Below, in pieces: positions 8,403-15,711 of a DNA stretch of 52,214 nt. The notes under the pieces are model-generated. The model was not told where the DNA came from, did no database searches, and was given only the letters and a program-made list of their open reading frames with translations. The stretch lies in IMG/VR virus record IMGVR_UViG_3300025645_000104, positions 1-52,214 of that record; one strand, 5' to 3'. The DNA comes from a virus. Each line of letters begins with the position of its first letter. Within the stretch, counting starts at the first letter, position 1. Position numbers and translations under genes: made by a program.

Positions 8403-10425
8403 TTTGCATACCTATTATTTGTGCCATGATAGCTGCTTCTTCAGGATCGTTCAGTATTTCATCTGGATCTAAATCTAAGCTATAGGCTAGTTCACTTACA
8501 AGTTTAGAAATCTTAACAAACGGTGCAATAGCAGGACTTTGTGCAGTTTGTAAGAACATAGTCAGTCTTTGACTTCTTACTTCTTTTTGCATCAAGCTAT
8601 TTGTACCTGTAGCTTTAACTTCTAAATCACCTTTAACATCTAAATCACCTTCAAAAAACTGCATGTTCCATTGGAAATATGCTTCACCTAATGGTTTCAA
8701 TAAGAAATCATCTAGATTTTTAACAACTGTTTTAATATTTAAACTAGCTGCGCCTAACAACATTGACATACCTGATGCTGTTCTTGTCATACTTTGAACA
8801 CCTGTTTGTCCGTGACTGTAACTAGGTAGTCCAGTTTGTTCGTCTGCAAGTTGTCTAAACTTGTCAAACATCATCATGTTTTCGTTAGCTGTATTAGGAA
8901 ATTTTAAACCATAGATTGATTGTCCTGCCATTCCTGCTTGTCTACGGAAAACTTTTCCGGGATATATTTCCATTGATTGTCCACCTACTAAAGCAGACTC
9001 GTCTATGTCAAATACAATCGAACCAGAAAGAGCTAAGTTATCTATAGCCATTCTAGCATGTCCGTTCATTATCTGTTGACTATCATCCATGTTTTCAGCA
9101 ATGCCTATACCAAAGAAGTTGTATGGATTTCTTTCGTATGGAAAAGCATGATAAGGAATACGATATGGTGTAAACGGATTAATAACAGCGCGTAATAGTT
9201 TACCACCTGTTACCCATGCATTAACTTGTACTTCGTCTAAATCATCTATTGTGTCGGGTAAGTCTATACCTACTTCTCTTGCGTATTCAGCATCCATGAT
9301 ACCCCAATACTCAAGTACTTCATAGCTAGAATTATATTCTTCTTCTGTTCTAGCGTTATCTTTTAACTGACTTTCAAAACCTTTTTCTTCGTAGTTCGGA
9401 CCCATTTGTAAACATTCACGAATGGCATCTTTGTCAAAGTAAGGCATGTTACGCAGTTGTCTAAGTTGACTACGATTCATCTTGTGACGATGAATAACAT
9501 ATTCACATTCATCCATGTCAGTTGCAGATGGATCAGGATAAAAATCCCAACAACTTACAAACTCTATACGTGGTACTCTAACTTCTAAAGGATTATATTC
9601 TCGTTCACCTTCTTCGTTAGTACTCCACCTACTTAGTTTTTTATTAAAATTAAAAGGTCCTTTAACAATACCTGTACCTAACAACGCAGATTCAAGTAAA
9701 GCATTTCGTATTTCTGACGAACCGTTTGATTCTTCTATTTGATCATGGACAAGTTTTTCTAATCTACGTGCAGCTTCTTGTGCAGGGTTTACTTCTAAAA
9801 CTTTTGGATCTGCGCTGTAGCCTTCTTTTAAAAAACCTTTATCTTCAGCTTGATCTTCTAAACTATCTTCAAAGACACCTTTACCAAAAGTAGCTCCTGC
9901 TTTTAAAGCACGACCATCGCCTTCAAAACCTATATCGTATGGATTTTCTTGAGGCTCGTCTTCCATTCGATTGCCTATGTTATCAGGCATTTCTTCGTCT
10001 GGAAGAGACATTTCAATTCCTTGCATTGGGTTTTGTGTATCTAAATGTGCAGAAGCGTATTCGCCTTCTGGAACTTTAGTTTCACTAATACCAATCGGAA
10101 ACTTACCAGTACCAAACATAACATCCACTAACTGCCCAAAGGCTGCGAGTACTTTTGTTTTAGTAACTTTTACAAAGACTCTAGATTTTTCAGACTCTCT
10201 AAACTTAACAGACTTCTGATATAAACCTCTGTAGTTTTCATATGCACGTAACCATCGTCTTTCATCTGATTGACGAGCATCTTCAGCTTGTTGAAATCTA
10301 TCTTTAATAACACCGACAAGATTTGACTGTTGTGCAAGTTCTAAATCTAGAATTTTTCCAGACTCACCTTCCACATCTTCATAAATGTTGTCAGCGTTTA
10401 AAAATGTATTTTCGTTTTCTGCCAT
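8203..10425 (-). CDS. Portal (head-tail connector) protein
   Basis: This 740-residue protein follows the large terminase and precedes scaffold and coat. Portal-like segments include RFQQAEDARQSDERRWLRAY near the start, FVSCWDFYPDPSATDMDECE, a YHAFPYERNPYNFFGIGIAE region, and a long C-terminal helix region with EQTGLPSYSHGQTGVQS and MTRTASGMSMLLGAASLNIK. The length fits large podovirus portals. It forms the dodecameric ring for DNA packaging and tail attachment. The last ~60 residues are low-complexity and overlap another frame. Its start lies two bases after the terminase stop. Confidence 0.88.
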   Translation of the reverse strand: MAENENTFLNADNIYEDVEGESGKILDLELAQQSNLVGVIKDRFQQAEDARQSDERRWLRAYENYRGLYQKSVKFRESEKSRVFVKVTKTKVLAAFGQLVDVMFGTGKFPIGISETKVPEGEYASAHLDTQNPMQGIEMSLPDEEMPDNIGNRMEDEPQENPYDIGFEGDGRALKAGATFGKGVFEDSLEDQAEDKGFLKEGYSADPKVLEVNPAQEAARRLEKLVHDQIEESNGSSEIRNALLESALLGTGIVKGPFNFNKKLSRWSTNEEGEREYNPLEVRVPRIEFVSCWDFYPDPSATDMDECEYVIHRHKMNRSQLRQLRNMPYFDKDAIRECLQMGPNYEEKGFESQLKDNARTEEEYNSSYEVLEYWGIMDAEYAREVGIDLPDTIDDLDEVQVNAWVTGGKLLRAVINPFTPYRIPYHAFPYERNPYNFFGIGIAENMDDSQQIMNGHARMAIDNLALSGSIVFDIDESALVGGQSMEIYPGKVFRRQAGMAGQSIYGLKFPNTANENMMMFDKFRQLADEQTGLPSYSHGQTGVQSMTRTASGMSMLLGAASLNIKTVVKNLDDFLLKPLGEAYFQWNMQFFEGDLDVKGDLEVKATGTNSLMQKEVRSQRLTMFLQTAQSPAIAPFVKISKLVSELAYSLDLDPDEILNDPEEAAIMAQIIGMQNAGQETSTETEPTGQQPTMAAAGGLPQSPQELGVTGTGGGNIGTGNVPQSGEDQFSGTVASAPPIG

Positions 10426-10427
10426 GT

Positions 10428-12110
10428 TTAATACCCAAAGGTTGTATCAGAAGGTGCGTATATTTCTTGTTTTAACTCTCGTATCCGATCATATGGGCTT
10501 GCTATTCTAGGTCTGCTCATAATCATATAACGTAATGCGTCATATGCGTGATCCGAAGCGTGAGTATCTACATCCTCTGGATTTGTTTTAGACAACGGTA
10601 TACTTTGTAATTCTCTTATCAAGTTAGGACACGTATTGAATATTTGTAACTTAGGTCTACCGTTCTCTTTAATTTTTAAAAATTCATGTATTTGAATTTT
10701 ACCTTGTACTCTGTTCTTATCTGCTCTTCTTAACTTGTGTCCTTCTTTCAAAAGAGCTTCACCGACAGTCGGTCCTGTAGATCCTGTCTTAGCCCATGCA
10801 GCACCGTCTAAGACACCTGAAACTGCAAAAGGATCTTCAAGTTCCATATTAGTTATTATACTGCCTAATTCCTCACCTGTCAAGCCTTTTCTGTATAATT
10901 CTCGATAAATTATTAAAGTTCCGTCATTAATATCTACAATTCCCCATAAACAACAGCTTTCAGCGGCATATCCGTAGTCAATTCCTTTAACTCTTTCCCA
11001 CCCAATAGGTAGCTCAAACGGAGGAATTACATGGACTTGCGTATCAAATTCTACAAAAGCAGCTCCTTCTGCAACATCCCAATTACCTTCTAACAACTGT
11101 CTACGTTGAATAGGTGGTAAAGACTTAAGCATTTGCTCATAGATACCATCTTCCGCAAGATAAGGATTATCAGCTAGTTTTGCGGGAATAAACTTTCTAG
11201 ATAATCCATCGTTACCTGTAAAACCTGTGTTATGTTCTGAAGGTTCTATGTATCTTTTCTTTACCCAATGCGAACCTACACCGCCCGGATTTGCTGTGCA
11301 GCGTAGGTATGTTTGTATTTCAGGATCAGTTGTACGAAGTCGGGAAGCTAAATAGTTCCAACTAAACTCTGTAGGTAGGTGGGTTATTTCGTCAAAGCCT
11401 ATCCAAGAATAAGCTTGCCCTTGATAACGATATACATCTGCGTCACGTTCAAGGAAGCCAAACTCTACTTTTGCACCGCTTGGAAAGTTCCATAGCTTTT
11501 CTACTTCTCGGAACTTAGCTCCTTGAAAAGCTAACGGATAAAGTTCACGAGATTTATCTATCATCTCGCGTAACTCTGGCATAGAGCGTCTAAGTATTAG
11601 TGCGCGGTGCGCTTTCTTATGCGCATAGCGTAACGGATCAATCAACATTGCGTATGATTTACCACCACCCGCAGCACCGCCATACAGAACATCTTTCTCA
11701 CCTGCAGCAAGAAAGTCTGTTTGTGGTCCTTCGTTAGGATGAAATAAGACATTTTGTTCTGGCAGTATGTCTTGTACTGCTTTAGGAAGCTCGTCTAGCT
11801 CTGAAGGCGAAACAACGCGATCCGTCTTATCGGAAAGCTTATTTATTGTATTGGTTGTGGCTTTGTAAGACTTTCTAGCATTGTTTAGCTTTTCTTCAAG
11901 CTTCTTTATGTTTTTCTTTTTACGTGCTATTTTACGATGAACAGCATACTTGGCTTTTTGTGAAGAGGATACGTTGTAACTGCTACCTGATCCTAATGGT
12001 CTGCCTGCTTTTAAACGTGGTGTACCGTCTTTCTTACGGACAAAGTTACCTTCGCTATCTTGCAAGTAACGATCTGGGTTCAGTTCCCAGTCTTTCGCTT
12101 CTTTTTCCAT
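10428..12110 (-). CDS. terL: Terminase large subunit
   Basis: This is the packaging motor. A Walker A motif GGAAGGGKS lies near residues 144-151, the Walker B-like SWIGFDEITHLP follows about 90 residues later, and the C-terminal nuclease domain starts with VKGIDYGYAAE and continues to DHAYDALRYMIM, a usual nuclease-end signature. The first ~110 residues are an extra, very basic, coiled segment (KARKKK-type helix plus SGSSYNVSSSQKAKYAV) before the ATPase. The start at 12110 lies inside the preceding 97-residue gene (about 56 bases overlap). Length (560 residues) is within the usual range. Confidence 0.95.
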   Translation of the reverse strand: MEKEAKDWELNPDRYLQDSEGNFVRKKDGTPRLKAGRPLGSGSSYNVSSSQKAKYAVHRKIARKKKNIKKLEEKLNNARKSYKATTNTINKLSDKTDRVVSPSELDELPKAVQDILPEQNVLFHPNEGPQTDFLAAGEKDVLYGGAAGGGKSYAMLIDPLRYAHKKAHRALILRRSMPELREMIDKSRELYPLAFQGAKFREVEKLWNFPSGAKVEFGFLERDADVYRYQGQAYSWIGFDEITHLPTEFSWNYLASRLRTTDPEIQTYLRCTANPGGVGSHWVKKRYIEPSEHNTGFTGNDGLSRKFIPAKLADNPYLAEDGIYEQMLKSLPPIQRRQLLEGNWDVAEGAAFVEFDTQVHVIPPFELPIGWERVKGIDYGYAAESCCLWGIVDINDGTLIIYRELYRKGLTGEELGSIITNMELEDPFAVSGVLDGAAWAKTGSTGPTVGEALLKEGHKLRRADKNRVQGKIQIHEFLKIKENGRPKLQIFNTCPNLIRELQSIPLSKTNPEDVDTHASDHAYDALRYMIMSRPRIASPYDRIRELKQEIYAPSDTTFGY

Positions 12111-12348
12111 ACTTCTTATCTACATGTTTTTTAAGACCTGCGCGAGTAATTGATCTTTCTGTCTTATACTCTAACCAATCTACTGCTTCTTGCAAAGATA
12201 TTTCTTCTTTAACAATCATCTCTTCTACTAAACCAAGTGCTTCTATCTGTTCAGGTATGGGTTTTAGGTATCTAGTTTCTAGATCTAACTCATAACCAAA
12301 AGGAATAGTTGAACTGGCTCGTTTAATATAACCGTTTTCTGTGTTCAT
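12055..12348 (-). CDS. Small putative DNA-binding protein upstream of terL (97 aa)
   Basis: The protein starts MNTENGYIKRASSTIPFGYE and continues with LKPIPEQIEALGLVEEMI, a helical stretch, then EAVDWLEYKTERSITRAGLK and a basic end. The IPFGYE...PIPEQ pattern with following helices recalls the C-terminal helical region of serine recombinases, but no recombinase catalytic domain is present. It lies between the terminase subunits and overlaps the terL start. It may help DNA recognition by the terminase. That role is inferred; the gene itself looks real from its spacing and composition. Confidence 0.65.
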   Translation of the reverse strand: MNTENGYIKRASSTIPFGYELDLETRYLKPIPEQIEALGLVEEMIVKEEISLQEAVDWLEYKTERSITRAGLKKHVDKKYGKRSERLGTEPRSLLAR

Positions 12349-12357
12349 AGTACTGTG

Positions 12358-12468
12358 TTACTTTAGTTTTAGTTTTGCTTTAAGTGTTGCGTATAGTTCT
12401 GGTTTGGCTCTTTTAATAATAATAGCTGCCATAACAACGACTACACCTAGACCGATGATAAAATCCAT
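12358..12468 (-). CDS. 36-residue single-span membrane protein
   Basis: A 37-codon frame begins at ATG 12466-12468 (MDFIIGLGVVVVMAAIIIKR) and ends with a Lys-rich tail (KAKLKLK). Residues 3-18 form one hydrophobic span. A strong GGAGGAG ribosome site overlaps the end of the small terminase gene (stop 12471-12473), so translation is probably coupled. It lies between terminase genes. It might be a small holin-like or membrane-anchored factor; I do not recognise it. Confidence 0.7.
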   Translation of the reverse strand: MDFIIGLGVVVVMAAIIIKRAKPELYATLKAKLKLK

Positions 12469-12470
12469 AG

Positions 12471-12902
12471 TTACTCCTCCTCTATAGTTACGTCTGTGTA
12501 TTCTGTATCTTCAATTACTACTGAATGTTTTTCAGGCAATATAAAAATACCCCCTTGCACATTGTGATCTACCTGTACACGGTCAGTCTTAGCAACACCT
12601 ACACGATCAAGTATAGTCTGTGCAGCGTGTAGCTTTTGACTAGCTTGTGGAATAGGTTTGTTACTGTCGATCATCTCTACTAACTTAAAGGCAGCTTTAG
12701 GTGCGGAACGCGCAAGCACATCTGAGGCTAAGTCGACTACTTCTTCTTTTAATGATTTAAGTACTTGATAGTGATTGCCTGAATAGCCTGCAAGTTCTGC
12801 TGCTTTTTTAAAGTCACCTTCGGTAGTGACAAGATTATCTAGGAAAGACTGCTGTTTTTCTGTGAGATTACGATTAGTTTTCTTTTCTGGCATTAAATTC
12901 AT
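12471..12902 (-). CDS. Terminase small subunit (putative)
   Basis: The protein has an N-terminal helix-turn-helix-like region (NLTEKQQSFLDNLVTTEG, then FKKAAELAGYSG) as in small terminases that bind the packaging site, followed by a helical region ending in a beta-rich tail. It is first in the leftward block. The frame is open up to 12941, but the consensus promoter at 12913-12941 lies inside that extension, so the start is probably ATG 12902 (MNLMPEKKTNRN) or ATG 12893 (MPEKKTNRN). With a start site expected near 12906 the leader would be only a few bases, possibly leaderless. Confidence 0.8.
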   Translation of the reverse strand: MNLMPEKKTNRNLTEKQQSFLDNLVTTEGDFKKAAELAGYSGNHYQVLKSLKEEVVDLASDVLARSAPKAAFKLVEMIDSNKPIPQASQKLHAAQTILDRVGVAKTDRVQVDHNVQGGIFILPEKHSVVIEDTEYTDVTIEEE

Positions 12903-12912
12903 AATACCTACC

Positions 12913-12941
12913 ATTATAAGGGTACTTTTAAAGTTTGTCAA
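12913..12941 (-). promoter_or_regulatory. Consensus sigma70 promoter for the late block
   Basis: Read leftward: TTGACA (12941-12936), 17 bases, TATAAT (12918-12913). Both hexamers match the consensus exactly. It fires into the small terminase gene and the leftward head-tail genes. Its -35 box is 25 bp from that of the divergent promoter at 12967-12995, so one bound protein could affect both. Confidence 0.9.
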
Positions 12942-12966
12942 GTCTTATTTATTTTTTCTTTAGGGC

Positions 12967-12995
12967 TTGACAAATGCTAAAATAAACTGTATAAT
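12967..12995 (+). promoter_or_regulatory. Consensus sigma70 promoter, rightward
   Basis: TTGACA (12967-12972), 17-bp spacer, TATAAT (12990-12995), an exact consensus promoter. It reads into the ~0.9-kb control region with no gene for about 930 bases. It may therefore give a long leader for the early genes or a short non-coding RNA. GGTTC (13015-13019) and GAACC can form a hairpin close to the expected start. Confidence 0.88.
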
Positions 12996-13263
12996 GAATG
13001 TAATGGTCGGGGGGGTTCAACACCTATAGAACCTAGCTAATTTATTTCCCCTTATAGCGCAGATAACGCTTATAAAATATATCTATATATTGATCATTTA
13101 TTATATATGATTGTTAATATGTTCGCGGCACTGGTTAACACTTGAAAAGTTTGTGAAATGTATAACTTTTATATATATATACTACCTACCCCCTATGCCA
13201 CATACGTACCCCTACTACAGTAACACTCGCTTCGCTCGTATTCCTTATACAAAAACTCCGCAG

Positions 13264-13357
13264 ATGAGAATGATTCTCATTTACAAACGTAAACGCTTCT
13301 CATTCAGGAACTTAACTGATTCTCATTCAATAATGTAAATGATTCTTATTTACAAAC
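13264..13357. promoter_or_regulatory. Fur-box-like palindrome with related repeats
   Basis: ATGAGAATGATTCTCAT (13264-13280) is a perfect 8-1-8 inverted repeat and has the 7-1-7 layout of bacterial Fur sites (TGA-AAT-n-ATT-TCA). Related half-sites TTCTCATT follow at 13297-13304 and 13320-13327. A 17-base sequence from 13272-13288 recurs at 13341-13357 with one change (C to T). Resemblance to Fur is by pattern only; a phage repressor operator is equally possible. Confidence 0.55.
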
Positions 13358-13393
13358 TGGTTCATATTTTGCCCACTTGTCAAGCGATATAAG

Positions 13394-13450
13394 TTATACA
13401 CAGGTTGTTAACACTTTGTAAAGTTATCCACACTTTTAAAGTTATCCACA
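13394..13450 (+). promoter_or_regulatory. DnaA-box cluster
   Basis: TTATCCACA, the exact E. coli consensus DnaA box, occurs at 13424-13432 and 13442-13450, each preceded by AAAG and 18 bp apart, and a one-mismatch copy TTATACACA lies at 13394-13402. All three face the same way. With the AT-rich DNA 200-300 bp to the left, this looks like a host-initiator-dependent origin. It could also be a DnaA titration or regulation site. Confidence 0.7.
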
Positions 13451-13601
13451 TTTTACCAACAGGTAAACAATAACTCTCGATTCAATGATAAAGTACTGGT
13501 TATATATACAGCACCACTTTAAAAGCTCTCTAAGCTGATTCTAGCCATTATTTGCCAAAGCTATACCTTACTATTAAAACTTTGTGATCTCTTGATTTCA
13601 C

Positions 13602-13674
13602 CTGAAACCCTTATAAACAAAGGGCTGTAACTTTCCTTCAGGGGAAAGATGCTCTGAAACCCTTATAAATAAAG
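13602..13674 (+). repeat. 22-bp direct repeat pair
   Basis: CTGAAACCCTTATAAA followed by (C/T)AAAGG occurs at 13602-13623 and 13653-13674, 51 bp apart and differing at one base. The first CTTTCC...GGAAAG element (13631-13648) sits between the two copies. Function unknown; the spacing of about five helical turns suits a pair of protein sites. Confidence 0.75.
13631..13648. repeat. 18-bp CTTTCC...GGAAAG element, copy 1
   Basis: CTTTCCTTCAGGGGAAAG: six-base inverted arms with a six-base centre. It is one of five copies within 1.5 kb, followed by AT. It lies upstream of the early promoter at 13710. Confidence 0.75.
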
Positions 13675-13709
13675 GCATTAAATTATTTTTATTTATTTTA
13701 CGAAATCGC

Positions 13710-13739
13710 TTGCAATCATTTTTTTTTTCGTAGTATAAT
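13710..13739 (+). promoter_or_regulatory. Promoter for the first early gene
   Basis: TTGCAA (13710-13715), 18-bp T-rich spacer, TATAAT (13734-13739). It lies about 190 bp before the gene at 13931 and is the closest good promoter to it. The leader between them contains element copy 2. Confidence 0.7.
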
Positions 13740-13890
13740 ATGACCATGTTCGTTAGATGGCGAACTCAAAACCGCAAGGACTGCAACCAAAGCATCAATA
13801 TTATCAACTCTAGGATAATACCAAATATTTAAATTAGTCGTTTCAATATTGTTATTTGATAAGGTGTTGATTGATTGCTTAATATAATAA

Positions 13891-13908
13891 CTTTCCCTCA
13901 GAGGAAAG
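13891..13908. repeat. 18-bp CTTTCC...GGAAAG element, copy 2
   Basis: CTTTCCCTCAGAGGAAAG, followed by ATTAAAA, 22 bp before the start of the 219-residue gene and inside its expected mRNA leader. The same 18 bases recur at 14635 and 14862. Confidence 0.8.
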
Positions 13909-13930
13909 ATTAAAACATGAGGCAGTAAAA

Positions 13931-14590
13931 ATGGAAGCACAAAAACAAGCAACACCTAAAAAGATCGCTAAAAAAATAACTACAATGAGAAAGCAAGAAA
14001 ATACAATGAGTCAAATTGTTAATGGTATTCAAGAAGCTTTATTATTTGAATCCAATTCAATGCATCAATCAGGCACTGAAAATGGTTTATTTGATTTAAT
14101 CAAACAAGCATTTAATAAATTGACTACTGAGACTGACATTGAAAATGCACGTATTTCAATCTATGATAGGCATTATGAATTTCCAAGCGAGGGCAAGTTT
14201 ATGCTAGGTAGAAAGGGCAACGGCACAACGTCAAAAGAAGTAAATCGAAAGCCAGCTCCCAAGACTCTATCGAATGTATTTTCTCTATGTAATCAAGCGG
14301 TAAGAGATTGTGTTACTGGTAAAGATGGACAAGAAACACAATTCGGCTATAAGCAATGGCTACCTGCTAAAGGATTACATGCTTTTGAGTCTATCAATGA
14401 CGAAGAAAATTCAGAACTTGGATTGAAAGTAATTCTTCGAGATAAAAAGAACGACCCCGATAGACTGTTAAGAAATCAACTAATTGCACAACGTAAAAAG
14501 GCATTAGCTGACGAAGTAGCAGAAAATAAAGAAGCAATGAAACTTGATGACAAAGGCTATGCAAAATATATAGCTAAAAACTTTAGTTAA
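13931..14590 (+). CDS. First early gene, unknown (219 aa)
   Basis: The protein begins with a Lys/Gln-rich helix (MEAQKQATPKKIAKKITTMR) and has an Asp/Glu/Lys-rich C-terminal helix (KKALADEVAENKEAMKLDDK). Its middle contains ARISIYDRHYEFPSEGKFML and LCNQAVRDCVTGKDGQE. No known domain is apparent. A GAGG ribosome site lies eight bases before the ATG. As the first gene of the early block, with its own promoter and a strong terminator after it, it is probably a lone early transcript, perhaps a host-takeover or regulatory protein. That role is only inferred. Confidence 0.8.
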   Translation: MEAQKQATPKKIAKKITTMRKQENTMSQIVNGIQEALLFESNSMHQSGTENGLFDLIKQAFNKLTTETDIENARISIYDRHYEFPSEGKFMLGRKGNGTTSKEVNRKPAPKTLSNVFSLCNQAVRDCVTGKDGQETQFGYKQWLPAKGLHAFESINDEENSELGLKVILRDKKNDPDRLLRNQLIAQRKKALADEVAENKEAMKLDDKGYAKYIAKNFS

Positions 14591-14634
14591 AACCAATCGC
14601 AATCTTTCAGCGCCTTATCAAATAATAATATGAA

Positions 14635-14652
14635 CTTTCCCTCAGAGGAAAG
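14635..14652. repeat. 18-bp CTTTCC...GGAAAG element, copy 3
   Basis: Identical to copy 2 and also followed by ATTAAAA. It lies between the 219-residue gene and its terminator, four bases before the terminator stem. Confidence 0.8.
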
Positions 14653-14655
14653 ATT

Positions 14656-14732
14656 AAAAAACTTTCTAAGACTTGGCAAGATTTCCCCCAATTTTGCTGA
14701 GTCTTGGAAAACTTTTTAATTTTTTTTTAATT
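14656..14732 (+). terminator. Strong Rho-independent terminator
   Basis: A long imperfect stem joins AAAAACTTTCTAAGACT (from ~14657) to AGTCTTGGAAAACTTTTT (14699-14716), with an inner GCAA/TTGC pairing and a C-rich loop. It is followed by a T8 run after TTTAA. It ends the transcript of the 219-residue gene and separates it from the small-gene cluster. Confidence 0.85.
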
Positions 14733-14798
14733 TATTATTTAAGTTGAGAGTTGAGAAGAGAGAAGATGAGAGAAAACAACTACCTCAAATCACTTGAC

Positions 14799-14825
14799 TT
14801 GAGAGACTATATATGAGACTATAAT
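14799..14825 (+). promoter_or_regulatory. Weak candidate promoter for the small-gene cluster
   Basis: TATAAT (14820-14825) has TTGAGA 15 bases upstream (14799-14804) or TTGACT 20 bases upstream (14794-14799). Neither spacing is ideal. A promoter is expected here because a strong terminator lies just upstream. Confidence 0.4.
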
Positions 14826-14861
14826 AGTACAAGCACCACTAATAACAGTAACACTAACCAA

Positions 14862-14879
14862 CTTTCCCTCAGAGGAAAG
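14862..14879. repeat. 18-bp CTTTCC...GGAAAG element, copy 4
   Basis: Identical to copies 2 and 3, followed by ATAATAAAAG, 26 bp before the 36-residue gene. It lies about 35 bases downstream of the candidate promoter at 14799-14825. Confidence 0.8.
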
Positions 14880-14905
14880 ATAATAAAAGAGAGAGAGAAG
14901 ATACC

Positions 14906-15016
14906 ATGACTAGAACTAGACAACGAAAAATGCAGAGAGAATTACTATCATATAAATATTTATGTTTGTTTGTGTTAGGTTTCTTAATAGGAATCTTTCT
15001 AGGTACTGCGCTATGA
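14906..15016 (+). CDS. 36-residue membrane protein
   Basis: MTRTRQRKMQRELLSYKYL is followed by a hydrophobic span (LCLFVLGFLIGIFLGTAL) to the end: a basic cytoplasmic N-terminus and one C-terminal membrane span. A GAGAGAGAAG purine tract precedes the ATG. The stop shares bases with the next ATG (ATGA at 15013). It is first in a run of coupled small genes; function unknown. Confidence 0.7.
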   Translation: MTRTRQRKMQRELLSYKYLCLFVLGFLIGIFLGTAL

Positions 15017-15231
15017 AATTTGCAGAATACATGGAGACATTCGGTGCAGTTCCTAATACTTTTCAAGGGTTGAGTAACACACGAATACATATTAAGAAAA
15101 GTAAGAACGGAGTGAAGCGAGAATCTCAACCACAACTTTCCTTCAAGGGAAAGTACAGAGTAAGTAAAGCAGTATCAACTGCACCTGTATACGGCAAGAA
15201 CTTAGAGGTACTAAAGAGTTTATTAAAATAG
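15013..15231 (+). CDS. Small basic early protein (72 aa)
   Basis: The start is the ATG overlapping the previous stop (ATGA), giving MKFAEYMETFGAVPNTFQGL, then a basic middle and LEVLKSLLK. The frame is open further upstream, but that part lies over the membrane protein gene. The fifth CTTTCC...GGAAAG element falls inside this gene at 15136-15153, encoding part of QLSFKGKY. Function unknown. Confidence 0.7.
   Translation: MKFAEYMETFGAVPNTFQGLSNTRIHIKKSKNGVKRESQPQLSFKGKYRVSKAVSTAPVYGKNLEVLKSLLK
15136..15153. repeat. 18-bp CTTTCC...GGAAAG element, copy 5 (inside a gene)
   Basis: CTTTCCTTCAAGGGAAAG keeps both six-base arms. The centre differs from the other copies, and it is the only copy inside a coding sequence. 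Confidence 0.65.
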
Positions 15232-15252
15232 AGAGAGAGAGGAGTGTGATGT

Positions 15253-15486
15253 ATGTATGACGATTACGGCAAGACGTTTGAAGATGGAGTTGCCACGTTA
15301 CAATTTCAACAGTGGTTCAACGAAACTTTTTATCCAGATAAACAAATGTTTAACAGGAAAGATTTTAAGCACATGATAAATGTGTTCCAACAAGTAATTA
15401 TAAACTTGTCATTAGCTAAAGGTCGTGCAGTAACTAGGCAAGAAGCGAGTGATTATATAACAAAGAGGTATGTGTATGAGTTGTAA
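15253..15486 (+). CDS. Small early protein (77 aa)
   Basis: MYDDYGKTFEDGVATLQFQQ leads into a helical region (FKHMINVFQQVIINLSLAKG) and a RQEASDYITKRYVYEL end. A GAGGAGTGTGATGTATG start cassette precedes it, a variant of the 15-base start sequence used by the neighbours. No known domain is visible. Confidence 0.7.
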   Translation: MYDDYGKTFEDGVATLQFQQWFNETFYPDKQMFNRKDFKHMINVFQQVIINLSLAKGRAVTRQEASDYITKRYVYEL

Positions 15487-15691
15487 TAATAAAGAAGAGT
15501 ATTCGATACCAACTACCTATTATTATAGGCATGTATCTACCAAGTGTGGTAACACTAAGGCTGATGGTAGACGTGCAATCTGTGATGAGTGCAGAGATAA
15601 TCCAGTTAAGATGAGAGAGATAGAAGATATACAGGTATGCGTAGATAAAGACAACGCATGGTTGCGGAGTGCAGGTTGGGGTGAAATATAA
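15476..15691 (+). CDS. Small zinc-ribbon-like protein (71 aa)
   Basis: Taken from ATG 15476 (MSCNNKEEYSIPTTYYYRHV), because the AAGAGG site is too close to the earlier ATG at 15470. It has cysteines in a CGNTK...CDEC arrangement (STKCGNTKADGRRAICDEC) and one near the end (VCVDKDNAW), suggesting one metal site. It overlaps the previous gene by 11 bases. Possibly a small nucleic-acid or protein-binding zinc protein. Confidence 0.65.
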   Translation: MSCNNKEEYSIPTTYYYRHVSTKCGNTKADGRRAICDECRDNPVKMREIEDIQVCVDKDNAWLRSAGWGEI

Positions 15692-15711
15692 ACACAAGAG
15701 AGGAGTGATGT

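Larger units (their letters stand above)
12996..13930. other. Gene-free control region and candidate replication origin
   Basis: No convincing gene is present; the open frames here are short and unlike proteins. From left to right it holds a G-run and GGTTC/GAACC hairpin near 13009-13033, an imperfect TTATAGCG/CGCTTATAA hairpin (13052-13075), very AT-rich DNA (13071-13190), a Fur-box-like palindrome and its repeats (13264-13357), three DnaA-box-like sites (13394-13450), a 22-bp repeat pair (13602-13674), a promoter (13710-13739) and CTTTCC...GGAAAG elements. Position between the divergent early and late blocks, AT-richness and DnaA boxes make it the best origin candidate. That is an inference. 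Confidence 0.65.

Noticed and set aside
13111-13338. A 75-codon frame in the control region
   Set aside because: Composition is unlike the neighbouring proteins, it has no ribosome site, and it runs through the palindrome and repeats.
13716-13955. A leftward 79-codon frame over the early promoter
   Set aside because: It lies across the promoter, element copy 2 and the start of the first early gene; no ribosome site and an unlikely composition.
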